Assembly (NCBI RefSeq): GCF_014647875.1
Contig: NZ_BMQA01000005.1
Coordinates: 307,076-371,075 of the forward strand
Reading direction: 5' to 3'
Length of the DNA: 64,000 nucleotides
Origin: Streptomyces brasiliensis
GTDB taxonomy: Bacteria > Actinomycetota > Actinomycetes > Streptomycetales > Streptomycetaceae
Shown: in pieces, positions 26,306 to 34,191 of the stretch
Position numbering within the stretch: position 1 is the stretch's first letter
How the letters are laid out: each line of letters begins with the position of its first letter
The notes under the pieces: model-generated
Seen by the model: the letters and a program-made list of their open reading frames with translations, nothing else
What the model was told of the DNA's origin: nothing
Databases searched by the model: none
Position numbers and translations under genes: made by a program

Positions 26306-27394
26306 TCAGACCTTCGGGCGGCGGAGTATCGCTCCGATGTGGGCCGCCGCCGTCGACAGATGGCGGCGGGCGTCGCGGAGTTGGTCCGCCGTGACGCCGT
26401 GGTCGCGAGCCGCGTCGCGGATGTCGTCGCGGAAGCGGTCGAGGAGGCGGTCCAGGTCGCGGGCCGGGTCGCCGGTGCCGGCGTCCTCGTGGGCCCAGGA
26501 CGGTTCGTACTCGGCCGGGAAGTCCTCCGGTGTCTTCGAGAAGTCCGGACCCGTTCCCGACCTGTTCGTGCCGGCCCTGTTGTCCGTCGTCGCCCTGCCC
26601 GTGCCGGTGCGGCCGAAGCCGAAGTCCTTGCCGAACTCCTTTCCGAAGTCCTTCCCGAACTCGCCGAATTCCTTCGCGAGTTCGGTCAGGCCCTCGCGCA
26701 CGCCCGTGGGCCAGTCGCCCCGCGTGAAATGGTCCTGTACCTGCTCCTGGACCCGCCGCGCGATGCGCTGCATCTCCTCCTGCGCCTGGGCACGCGCCCG
26801 CGCCTGGGCCTCCTCGGCCTGGTCACGGGCCCGTTTGGCCTCCTCGCGGGCCCGGCGGCTCTCGTCCTTCGCGCGCCGGGCCTGTTCCTTCCACTCCTGC
26901 TTGACGCGCCGCATCTCCTCCTTGGCGGCACGCCAGGCCTCCTTGTCGCCGAGGTCGCCGTACTCCCCGAAGGAGCCGCGCTCGCCGGCGCCCGCCCTGG
27001 TGCCGTGCCGAGCCTCGGAGGCGGCGGCCCGCATCTCGCGCCGCAGGTCGCCCGCCGCGCCGCGTACGTCGGCCCGGATCTCGGCGGCGAGTTCGGCGAC
27101 CGACTCGCGGATCTCCAGTTCGAGATCGGCGAGCTCGCCGCTGCGGTCGGCGAGCTCGGCGCGGCCCGCGTCCGTGATCGCGTACACCTTGCGGCCACCC
27201 TCGGTGGTGTGGGTGACCAGGCCCTCGGCCTCCAGCTTGGCCAGCCGCGGGTAGACGGTGCCCGCCGACGGTGCGTACAGCCCCTGGAAGCGCTCCTCGA
27301 GCAGCCTGATCACCTCGTAGCCGTGGCGCGGGGCCTCGTCGAGCAGCTTGAGCAAGTAGAGGCGGAGGCGGCCGTGGGCGAAGACGGGGGGCAT
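26306..27394 (-). CDS. PadR-family regulator with long charged C-terminal region
   Basis: Protein of 362 residues. Residues 1-85 are a PadR winged helix (LRLYLLKLLDEAPRHGYEVIRLLEERFQGLY, PSAGTVYPRLAKLEAEGLV). Then comes an unusually long helical, probably coiled-coil region rich in E, R, K, A (about 90-230; EEMRRVKQEWKEQARRAKDE) and a Gly/Asp/Thr-rich linker (FGEFGKDFGKEFGKDFGFG). ATG 27394 lies 1 nt after the stop of the DUF4097 gene. It probably autoregulates through the palindrome at 28430-28443. Confidence 0.9.
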   Translation of the reverse strand: MPPVFAHGRLRLYLLKLLDEAPRHGYEVIRLLEERFQGLYAPSAGTVYPRLAKLEAEGLVTHTTEGGRKVYAITDAGRAELADRSGELADLELEIRESVAELAAEIRADVRGAAGDLRREMRAAASEARHGTRAGAGERGSFGEYGDLGDKEAWRAAKEEMRRVKQEWKEQARRAKDESRRAREEAKRARDQAEEAQARARAQAQEEMQRIARRVQEQVQDHFTRGDWPTGVREGLTELAKEFGEFGKDFGKEFGKDFGFGRTGTGRATTDNRAGTNRSGTGPDFSKTPEDFPAEYEPSWAHEDAGTGDPARDLDRLLDRFRDDIRDAARDHGVTADQLRDARRHLSTAAAHIGAILRRPKV

Positions 27395-27395
27395 G

Positions 27396-28376
27396 TCAGA
27401 GCACCTTCTTGTCGGTCGTACCGTCGGCCGGGGCGCCGCCGGTGTCGGCGCCCTGACCGGAAACGGAATTGTCCCCCGATGCGGACCCCGAGTCGGACAC
27501 GGTCCCTGCACCTGCGTCGGTGCTCGACGCCAGATCCGGTCCCGGGTCGTCCCAGGTGTCGTCCTCGTCCTCCCTCGGCGGGCGGCTCAGCAGGGCGATC
27601 GAACCGGACACCGTCGTGGCCCTGAGCTTTCCGGTGCCCGCGCCGAGGCGGCCCGTGATCTTGTGGGCGCCCCAACTGCCGTGCACCCGGAGTCCGTCGA
27701 AGGCGTTGGAGATCGTGCCACTGGCCGTGTTCGCCTCGACCTCCGCGTCCGCCGGATGCGGCAGGCGGATCGCGATCTCCCCGGAGACGCTGGTCAGTCT
27801 GACGTCGGTCGGGCCGTCCGGGTCGAGGTCGACGATCATCGAGCCGCTGACCGAGTCGGCGCGCACGGCGGAGCCGGAGCCGTCGACGACCGTCAGGTCG
27901 CCCGAGACGGAGTTGAAGCGCAGGTCGCCGGTGACGGACTGGGCCTCCAGGTTCCCGGACACCGTGTCGGCGCGCACCGGGCCCGAGAGGGCGACCAGGG
28001 TCGTGTCGCCCGTGACGCCCTTGACGACCGACGTGCCGCGGATGCCGGAGACGACCGCGCCGGCGCCGACCACGCCCACCTCCACGCGTGTGTCCGCCGG
28101 GACGGCGAGGGAGACGACCGCGCTGCGCCGCCAGCCCTTGCGGTCCAGCCACTTGAGGAAGCCCTTCCAGGGCAGGTCCTCGTACGCCACGGTGAGCGTG
28201 CCCTGCTCGTGAGTGACCACCAGGGGCGGGCCCTCGATGTCCGAGACCTCCAGACGAGCGGAACCCTCGTCCGTGCCCACCACGTTGACTGTTCCGTTGA
28301 CGATGCGTACGTGCAGATCGGTCACGCGATCGTCGAAGGTGAGCTTCCTGGGCTCGGCGACGGACCACTCGGACAT
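27396..28376 (-). CDS. DUF4097 beta-helix-type protein
   Basis: Protein of 326 residues with many short repeated strands of the VSGDL/VSGSM type (ADTVSGNLEAQSVTGDLRFNSVSGDLT, SVSGEIAIRLP, TVSGSIALL), the adhesin-like beta-solenoid of DUF4097. No signal peptide or membrane segment is visible, so it is probably cytoplasmic or peripheral. The C-terminal 60 residues are acidic and disordered. ATG 28376 has GAGGAGG upstream. Operon partner of the PadR gene. Confidence 0.88.
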   Translation of the reverse strand: MSEWSVAEPRKLTFDDRVTDLHVRIVNGTVNVVGTDEGSARLEVSDIEGPPLVVTHEQGTLTVAYEDLPWKGFLKWLDRKGWRRSAVVSLAVPADTRVEVGVVGAGAVVSGIRGTSVVKGVTGDTTLVALSGPVRADTVSGNLEAQSVTGDLRFNSVSGDLTVVDGSGSAVRADSVSGSMIVDLDPDGPTDVRLTSVSGEIAIRLPHPADAEVEANTASGTISNAFDGLRVHGSWGAHKITGRLGAGTGKLRATTVSGSIALLSRPPREDEDDTWDDPGPDLASSTDAGAGTVSDSGSASGDNSVSGQGADTGGAPADGTTDKKVL

Positions 28377-28429
28377 GGTGCTGACCTCCTCGACGGGGCG
28401 CAACGCGCCATATCGCGTCTTCCGTGAAA

Positions 28430-28443
28430 CACGATATATCGTG
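28430..28443. promoter_or_regulatory. Palindromic AT-rich operator (cacgatatatcgtg), probable PadR site
   Basis: Perfect 14-bp palindrome in the promoter of the DUF4097-padR operon. A TTGACT box (28453-28458, minus strand) stands ahead of it, so the palindrome overlaps the -10 region. Its atat core is typical of PadR operators. Confidence 0.65.
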
Positions 28444-28529
28444 GCCGCGCAAAGTCAAGGCACTCGTTCGCGTGACGGCCCGATGGCTCATATCGGGCGC
28501 GAAGGGGGCGAATTGCCTAGCGTGTGAGC

Positions 28530-29381
28530 ATGTCGAGGGATGCGTTCCAGGCCGGTTCCGGTTCCCCGGGTGCGCCCGCCTCCGGAGCGCTGCTGCTGTG
28601 CCGGGCGGAGCCGGACTCTGTCGCCCCCGCCGCCCGACTGCTGCGCGAACGCATGCTGCTCACGCGTGCGGGTGACGCGTGGAGCGTGCTCGTCCCCGAG
28701 GGCGGGCCGTGGCTGCACGGCGGCGAACCCGTCGACCGGGTGCTGACCGGCTGGGCCACCGCCCTGGCCGTCGGCGTGCCCTGGCCCGTCGTCGCGCTGT
28801 GGTGGGACGCCGACCGCGCCGGATGCACCCTCGCGTCCGGCTTCCGCCGCCCCGTCGGCTACATCTGGCTGGCCGACGGGACGCCGGCCGGGGAGAGCGA
28901 GGCGATGCGCACCTTCGCCGCGCGCCTGGGGCTCGATCCCGTTCTCGACGTGCAGTCCCTCGACGGGCTGACGGAGCCCGACGCCGAGGCCGACGCGCGC
29001 GCCCGGCTGCACGGGCTGCTCGCCGTCCTCACGCACGCGGGCCTGTCCCTGCCCGTGGGCCTCGCGCCCGGCGAACCCGGCGAGCGGCTCCGTGAGGTGC
29101 TCGTTGGCCGGTCCGATGCGCGCCGGATCAAGGGCGAGAGGTGGCGGGACCTGGTCCGGGCCGGACTCGACGCGGTGGAGAGGGGCCGCATCGGCCCCTG
29201 GCTGCCGTGGTCGGGCGAGCCCCGCGCCCGGGCGCTCGCGCTGGCGCAGCTGGTGGGAGGGGTGCCGGTCACCGTGTTCGGCGTACGGCGACGCAGTGCC
29301 GGTTGGGTCGCGGCGGGGGCGCTGCTGCTGGCGTACGGGGCGGTGGGGCTGGCGTACGAGGTGGTACGGCCGCGGGACTGA
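28530..29381 (+). CDS. Hypothetical protein with C-terminal membrane segment
   Basis: Protein of about 283 residues. Most of it is soluble-looking (ALLLCRAEPDSVAPAARLLRERMLL; WSVLVPEGGPWLHGGEPVDRVLTGWATALA), ending in a hydrophobic stretch (WVAAGALLLAYGAVGLAYEVV). ATG 28530 is chosen; GTG 28524 is an alternative. No ribosome binding site is visible, and tagcgt at 28519-28524 would place transcription start at the ATG, so the message may be leaderless. Function unknown. It is divergent from the DUF4097 operon. Confidence 0.75.
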   Translation: MSRDAFQAGSGSPGAPASGALLLCRAEPDSVAPAARLLRERMLLTRAGDAWSVLVPEGGPWLHGGEPVDRVLTGWATALAVGVPWPVVALWWDADRAGCTLASGFRRPVGYIWLADGTPAGESEAMRTFAARLGLDPVLDVQSLDGLTEPDAEADARARLHGLLAVLTHAGLSLPVGLAPGEPGERLREVLVGRSDARRIKGERWRDLVRAGLDAVERGRIGPWLPWSGEPRARALALAQLVGGVPVTVFGVRRRSAGWVAAGALLLAYGAVGLAYEVVRPRD

Positions 29382-29632
29382 GCGGGCGGCGCGCGGCTGA
29401 TCGGGCGGCCGTCACCGGTGCGCGGAGACGTGGCAGGGGGTGGTGTCCGGCATGCTCGCCGCCTGCCTGCCGGACCGTACGCCTGTCGGCCCGCCGGAGA
29501 CGCCCCGCTCCTCACCTGGCCGGACGGCTGTCAGTGGCGCTTGCGTGCGCCGGACGGCCTGGGGCGCGGTGACCGGCGTACCTGTCTGCCCGTCTGCCGC
29601 CCGCCCTCCCGCCTGCGCCGGCGTCGCGATCC

Positions 29633-29812
29633 CTACTCCTCGTCCTCGTCGTCCAGTCGTGCCAGCCACGTGGCCAGGCGTTCCACGGGGACCTCGAAGT
29701 CGGGGTTCAGGTCGACGAAGGTGCGCAACTGCTCGGCCAGCCACTCGAAGGTGATCTGCTCCTCGCCGCGCCGCTTCTCCAGTTCCTCGATGCCGCGGTC
29801 GGTGAAGTACAT
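29633..29812 (-). CDS. Small conserved acidic protein (DUF6104 type)
   Basis: Protein of 59 residues beginning MYFTDRGIEELEKRRGEE and ending in an acidic tail (LDDEDEE). It has the charged pattern of a conserved actinomycete small protein I associate with DUF6104. GGAGAG lies 5 nt upstream of the ATG. It is short and was found by reading the minus strand directly. It is divergent from the 30016-43586 cluster. Function unknown. Confidence 0.85.
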   Translation of the reverse strand: MYFTDRGIEELEKRRGEEQITFEWLAEQLRTFVDLNPDFEVPVERLATWLARLDDEDEE

Positions 29813-30015
29813 GGCTGCTCTCCTGAGTAGATGCGTGCGTGTCGGCTCCGTACCAGCCTAGGCCGACGACGGACCCGGAAGACGCGCACGTCAGGGACGG
29901 CGGGCGAGGCCGGGAAGAGCAACCGGCGCCCGGGGCGTCTCGCCGGAGGGGTTGGCGTCGCCGGGCGGGGGAAGGAGTCTTTCTCCGTGGGGACTCGGGG
30001 GAACGGGGGAACGCC

Positions 30016-30894
30016 ATGGTTCGGGAAGTGACGCGGGTGGCGCGGGTCGAACTGCCGGACGGTACGTCGGTGTGGGCCCGGATATCGGGGGCCGAGGAAC
30101 TGGCCGTGCCGTCGGGCGAGTTGTCGTACACGGACACCGGGTTCGCCGAGCGGGTGGAGGGGAGCGTCGAGAGCCTGCACTCGCTCGTCACCGGTGTCGC
30201 GCGGTCGCTGGCGGGTCCGCTGCGCGCGGTGCGGCCGGACGAGGTGAGCGTCGAGTTCGGGATCGAGCTGACCGCCAAGGCCGGCAAGGTCGTGGGCCTG
30301 CTCGCGGACGGCGAGGCCAAGGCCGCCATCACGGTGACCCTGACCTGGAACGGCGGCGGTCCGCCGGATCCCACGACTCCGGACGCCCAGGACCCGGTGC
30401 CGGGAAGCAACGCCCCGGAGGGCTCCACGGGCGACGCCCCGGCCCGGCCGTCTCCCGGAACCGGCACTCCGGCTCCGCAGGCTCCGCCGCCGGGCGTCCC
30501 GGTCCCGCGCGCCTCCGCGACTCGTGGCTCGGCCTCGCGAGAGCCCCTGCAGGGTGCCCCGGTCCCGCAGACGCCCCTACGTCGGCCCCCGTCCCCGCAA
30601 GCTTCCGGCAGCCGCGTCCCGGCCCCGCACGATCCCCCGCGAGGCGCCCCGCTCCCACCCGGCTCCGCACCCCAGGCCCCTGCCCCGCAGCCCCTTGGAG
30701 GCAGCGCCCCCACCCCGCACGGACAGCCGGAACCGGCCACCCAGGTCACCGCCCACCCCCGATTCCCGGTCCCGCCAAGATCCACCTCCGCCCTTCCCGC
30801 CCCCACCCACGCCAACCACCCCCACACAGGCGCGTTCACCGGCGCCCTGTTGCATGGGGGCGCCCGGGCTTCCGTCGGTGGGGGCGGGGCATGA
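30016..30894 (+). CDS. Trypsin-co-occurring (CU044_2847-type) protein with Pro-rich tail
   Basis: Protein of 292 residues. The N-terminal 110 residues form a compact domain (VARVELPDGTSVWARISGAEEL; SVEFGIELTAKAGKVVGLLADGEAKAAITVTLTW) of the family found beside trypsin-like proteases in actinobacteria. The other 180 residues are a Pro/Ala/Gly-rich, probably unstructured tail. ATG 30016 follows GGGGGAAC. Its stop overlaps the start of the protease gene (ATGA). Probably a regulator or sensor of the adjacent protease. Confidence 0.85.
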   Translation: MVREVTRVARVELPDGTSVWARISGAEELAVPSGELSYTDTGFAERVEGSVESLHSLVTGVARSLAGPLRAVRPDEVSVEFGIELTAKAGKVVGLLADGEAKAAITVTLTWNGGGPPDPTTPDAQDPVPGSNAPEGSTGDAPARPSPGTGTPAPQAPPPGVPVPRASATRGSASREPLQGAPVPQTPLRRPPSPQASGSRVPAPHDPPRGAPLPPGSAPQAPAPQPLGGSAPTPHGQPEPATQVTAHPRFPVPPRSTSALPAPTHANHPHTGAFTGALLHGGARASVGGGGA

Positions 30895-33017
30895 GTGGGC
30901 CGCACGACGGGGGCGCGTCCGGGGGGTTTCATGCCGCCCACCATGCGCTGCGTGAACTCGTCATGGCGGCCACCGTGCGCATTCATCGCACCCCTGTCGG
31001 GTATGCCCTCGACGAACCCGACACCTTCCTCGGCAGCGGATTCTTCATCGCCCCGAACTGGGTTCTGACCTGCGCACACGTGGTGGACGGCGAGGAGGGG
31101 GGTGAGGTGGCGGTGGTGTACGAGAGCGCGCCCGGAGAGGGGCCCTCCGTCGTTGCCGGGCGCGTGGCAGCGACCCTCCCGGACCACGTCCACGTCGGGC
31201 GGCGCGTACGCGGCGGCTGGCCCGCGCCGGACCTCGCTCTCGTCCGGCTGCGCGAACCGGTCGGCCACGACTGTGTGTACGTCTCCGAGCGCCCCACCGC
31301 GCAGTACGGCGAGGGCCGGGTGTTCTACGCGGGCTGGACCGTGACCGGAGGCCGGCTGCAGATGCTGGACGGGTTCCTCTCCGTGCAGGGAACCATCGGT
31401 GGCTGGTCGTCGGGGGTGCAGATGAGGCTGGGGCAGAACGACCTGCCGAACGGCGTCTCGGGCGGCCCCGTGATCGACCCGGTGCACGGCGAGGTCATCG
31501 GCGTCCTCAAGTCCCGCGCCGACAACGGGGCGGGCGGCACCTCCACCGGCATCGAGCGCCTGCGGACGTTACAGGTTCCGCCCGGCGCCGTACGGACCGA
31601 GCACGACGACGTCTACCACGCCGTCTTCCACGCACACGACCGCTATCACCGCGACCGGCAGCAGCCCTCCGATTCCCGCCGTTCCACCTGGGCCGACGTC
31701 CAGGGCGAACTGAGCGCCCGGCCCGGCCGTGCCCTCGACCCCGACAAGCGCGCGGAGCTGCTCGGCCGGCTCGCCGAACTGCCGCCGCCCGACACCACCC
31801 GGAGCCTGCTCGACCTCCTGGACTCGCTGCCGAACTTCCAGGCCCCGTCCCTGATCCCCGCGCCCCGCGGCTGGCGTGACGGCCTGGGCCTGCTCAACGA
31901 GAACGCGCGCGGCGGCGGGGCGCTGAAGCTCGTCCTCGACTACGCGATGCTCGTCATGGCCGCCGAACGCGCCGGCACGCCCAGCAACCTCGCCGCCGAA
32001 CAGGCCCTGTGGGACTGGGTGAAGCAGGCCTCGACGGGGCTGGACTCCGGTTATCGCAGCCGACTCGCCCGGCAGCGTGCCCGGCATCTGGGGCAGCGCC
32101 GGGTCCGGACGTACCTCGATGTCGGCGGGACACCCGAGCACGCCCGGACGGGCAAGGGCGACGCCGGGGCCCGGTTGAGCGTCCTGCTGGAAGTGCTGCC
32201 GCGCGGCTGGGAACCCGATCGGTGCGACTGGTCGATCTCCGTGGCTCGCGCCGACGGCGAGGTCACGCGGCTCCACGAGGCCGAGCGGACGCCCCTGGAC
32301 GAGCTGTCGTCCCATGTCGTGGGCCCCCTCACGGAAGCCTTTCGGCGTTGCGACGAGCCCGACCGGCCCGTGGCCCTGCACGCCGCCCTGCCGCACCGGC
32401 TGCTCGGACTGGCCGTCGACGAATGGGAGTCGAGGGCCGGCGGGCCGCCGCTGGGCGCGCAGCGGCCCGTCGTCGTGCGCTGCTCGGACCGTGACCAGGT
32501 GCCCGGCGACGACGCGGCACGGGCGGCCGGCACGCACGCGTACCCGGCCGAGGACGGCGACGAGGAGCGCCGTGACCGCTGGAACCGGCTGCACGCGCGC
32601 GACGCGCTGGCCGAGGTTCTGGACTGCGACGACGGGGTACGCGAACCGGTGCCGGCCGTGGCGGAGCTGCGTGGCCTGGCACCCCGCACCGTCCCCGTGC
32701 TCTGCCGCTTCGGTGATGAGCGCTACGAGGACGACGCGGCCGCGCTCGGCCGGATCGTGCACGCCGGGTTCGGGGTGGTTCTGTGGCGCCGGTGGCGGAG
32801 CCAACCCGAGGTCGTGTGCGGGGAGTTCCACCGGGGTGCCAAGAAGGCGGTCGACGACGGGGACGGCGCGGCCCGGCTGCCCGACCTGGTGCACGGACTG
32901 CGCGTGAAGGTGCGCGAGGGGCTCACGGAGGCTTTCTGGGCGGACGGGATAGCGCTGCTGTACGACGATCCGCATCAGCCGCTGCCCGGAACCGGCGATC
33001 TGCTGGAGGCCCCCTGA
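30891..33017 (+). CDS. Trypsin-like serine protease fused to VMAP-type domains
   Basis: Protein of 708 residues. The N-terminal third is a chymotrypsin-fold protease with triad H63 (LTCAHVV), D114 (PDLALVRL) and S190 (GVSGGPVID). There is no signal peptide, so it acts in the cytoplasm. The rest carries the VMAP (vWA-MoxR-associated protein) regions: a helical middle part and a C-terminal alpha/beta domain (SVLLEVLPRGWEPDRCDWSI; VVLWRRWRSQPE). In predicted NTP-dependent conflict systems such proteins are effectors released by MoxR/vWA partners. A TTA codon at 31569-31571 (L227) makes translation potentially bldA-dependent. ATGA overlap with the upstream gene. Confidence 0.9.
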   Translation: MSGPHDGGASGGFHAAHHALRELVMAATVRIHRTPVGYALDEPDTFLGSGFFIAPNWVLTCAHVVDGEEGGEVAVVYESAPGEGPSVVAGRVAATLPDHVHVGRRVRGGWPAPDLALVRLREPVGHDCVYVSERPTAQYGEGRVFYAGWTVTGGRLQMLDGFLSVQGTIGGWSSGVQMRLGQNDLPNGVSGGPVIDPVHGEVIGVLKSRADNGAGGTSTGIERLRTLQVPPGAVRTEHDDVYHAVFHAHDRYHRDRQQPSDSRRSTWADVQGELSARPGRALDPDKRAELLGRLAELPPPDTTRSLLDLLDSLPNFQAPSLIPAPRGWRDGLGLLNENARGGGALKLVLDYAMLVMAAERAGTPSNLAAEQALWDWVKQASTGLDSGYRSRLARQRARHLGQRRVRTYLDVGGTPEHARTGKGDAGARLSVLLEVLPRGWEPDRCDWSISVARADGEVTRLHEAERTPLDELSSHVVGPLTEAFRRCDEPDRPVALHAALPHRLLGLAVDEWESRAGGPPLGAQRPVVVRCSDRDQVPGDDAARAAGTHAYPAEDGDEERRDRWNRLHARDALAEVLDCDDGVREPVPAVAELRGLAPRTVPVLCRFGDERYEDDAAALGRIVHAGFGVVLWRRWRSQPEVVCGEFHRGAKKAVDDGDGAARLPDLVHGLRVKVREGLTEAFWADGIALLYDDPHQPLPGTGDLLEAP

Positions 33018-33161
33018 TGCGAGGCCCGTGCGACTGCCCGCGTGCGCCTTCCGGCCCCTTACCAGGCTCGCGGTGGATCGATACGGTGATGCACGTTCGA
33101 CGGACCGTGACGCACACGCTACGGCTGCCGGGGTGGGACGAGTGACGACGAGGACCGGATC

Positions 33162-34184
33162 ATGACCGAATCCAGTGAGTGGCTCATCTACCGAGGCGCC
33201 GGGGAACCCCACGACGGACTGAACAGGCTTCCCCCGCCGCCGCCCTGGCGGGACTTCTCCGGCCGGGACGCGGCGGACGGCGGCGACGGCTCCCGGGACC
33301 GCAGGCTGGGCGCGCACCGGCATCTGGCCGAACTCCACCGGCCCGGCGCCGAGGAGCTGGAGATGATCAACGCGGCGCTGTATCTGCGCCGCCCCCTGCT
33401 CGTCACCGGCAGTCCCGGCGCGGGCAAGAGCACACTCGCGCACTCGGTGGCGTACGAGCTGGGCCTCGGCGACGTCCTGCGCTGGTCCATCGTCAGCCGC
33501 TCCTCGCTCCAGGACGGGCTGTACCACTACGACGCCATCGCGCGGCTCCAGGACGTCCAGATCGCCGCGCAGGGCGGATACGGCGCGGCGGCCGGCAGCC
33601 CGGGGGCCGTCGAGGCCATCGGCAGCTACATCCGGCTCGGTCCGCTCGGCACCGCCCTGCTCCCCTCGGACACCCCGCGCGTGCTGCTCATCGACGAACT
33701 CGACAAGAGCGACATCGACCTGCCGAACGACCTGCTGAACGTGCTGGAGGAGGGCGAGTTCGAGATACCCGAGCTGCAGCGCATCGCCGACCGGCTGCCG
33801 GACGGCGAGGCCGAGGTGCTCACCGCCGACGGCACCAAGGTCCGCGTCCGCGACGGCCGGGTGCGCTGCCACGCCTTCCCGTTCGTGGTCCTCACCAGCA
33901 ACGGCGAACGGGACTTCCCGGCCCCTCTGATGCGCCGCTGCATCCATCTGGAGCTGGACCGGCCCGACCACAACCGGCTCGCCACGTTCGTACGCGCCCA
34001 TCTCGGCGACGAGGCGGCCCGCGCCGGCGACGATCTGATCGGCCGCTTCCTGGAGCGCTCGCGCAGCGAACTCCTCGCCGCCGACCAGCTGCTGAACGCC
34101 ATCTACCTCACCGACGCGGCCGCCCCGCCCAGCCGCGAACGCCTCGCCGACCAGCTCATCCAGCGGCTCGACCGTCCGAGGTGA
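33162..34184 (+). CDS. MoxR-type AAA+ ATPase
   Basis: Protein of 340 residues. Walker A GSPGAGKS (K89), Walker B LLIDELDKSDIDLPNDLLNVLEEGEFEIPEL in segments, a sensor-1 Asn (VLTSNGERDFPAPLMRRC) and an arginine finger in the same region. It would remodel the vWA or protease partners. It lies 144 nt after the protease gene and 7 nt before the SAV_2336-type gene, so it belongs to the same unit. Confidence 0.92.
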   Translation: MTESSEWLIYRGAGEPHDGLNRLPPPPPWRDFSGRDAADGGDGSRDRRLGAHRHLAELHRPGAEELEMINAALYLRRPLLVTGSPGAGKSTLAHSVAYELGLGDVLRWSIVSRSSLQDGLYHYDAIARLQDVQIAAQGGYGAAAGSPGAVEAIGSYIRLGPLGTALLPSDTPRVLLIDELDKSDIDLPNDLLNVLEEGEFEIPELQRIADRLPDGEAEVLTADGTKVRVRDGRVRCHAFPFVVLTSNGERDFPAPLMRRCIHLELDRPDHNRLATFVRAHLGDEAARAGDDLIGRFLERSRSELLAADQLLNAIYLTDAAAPPSRERLADQLIQRLDRPR

Positions 34185-34191
34185 GGCGCCG

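Noticed and set aside
33017..33145. 42-codon frame starting on the VMAP stop (TGATG)
   Set aside because: No family, composition like non-coding GC-rich DNA; the overlap with the stop is probably chance.
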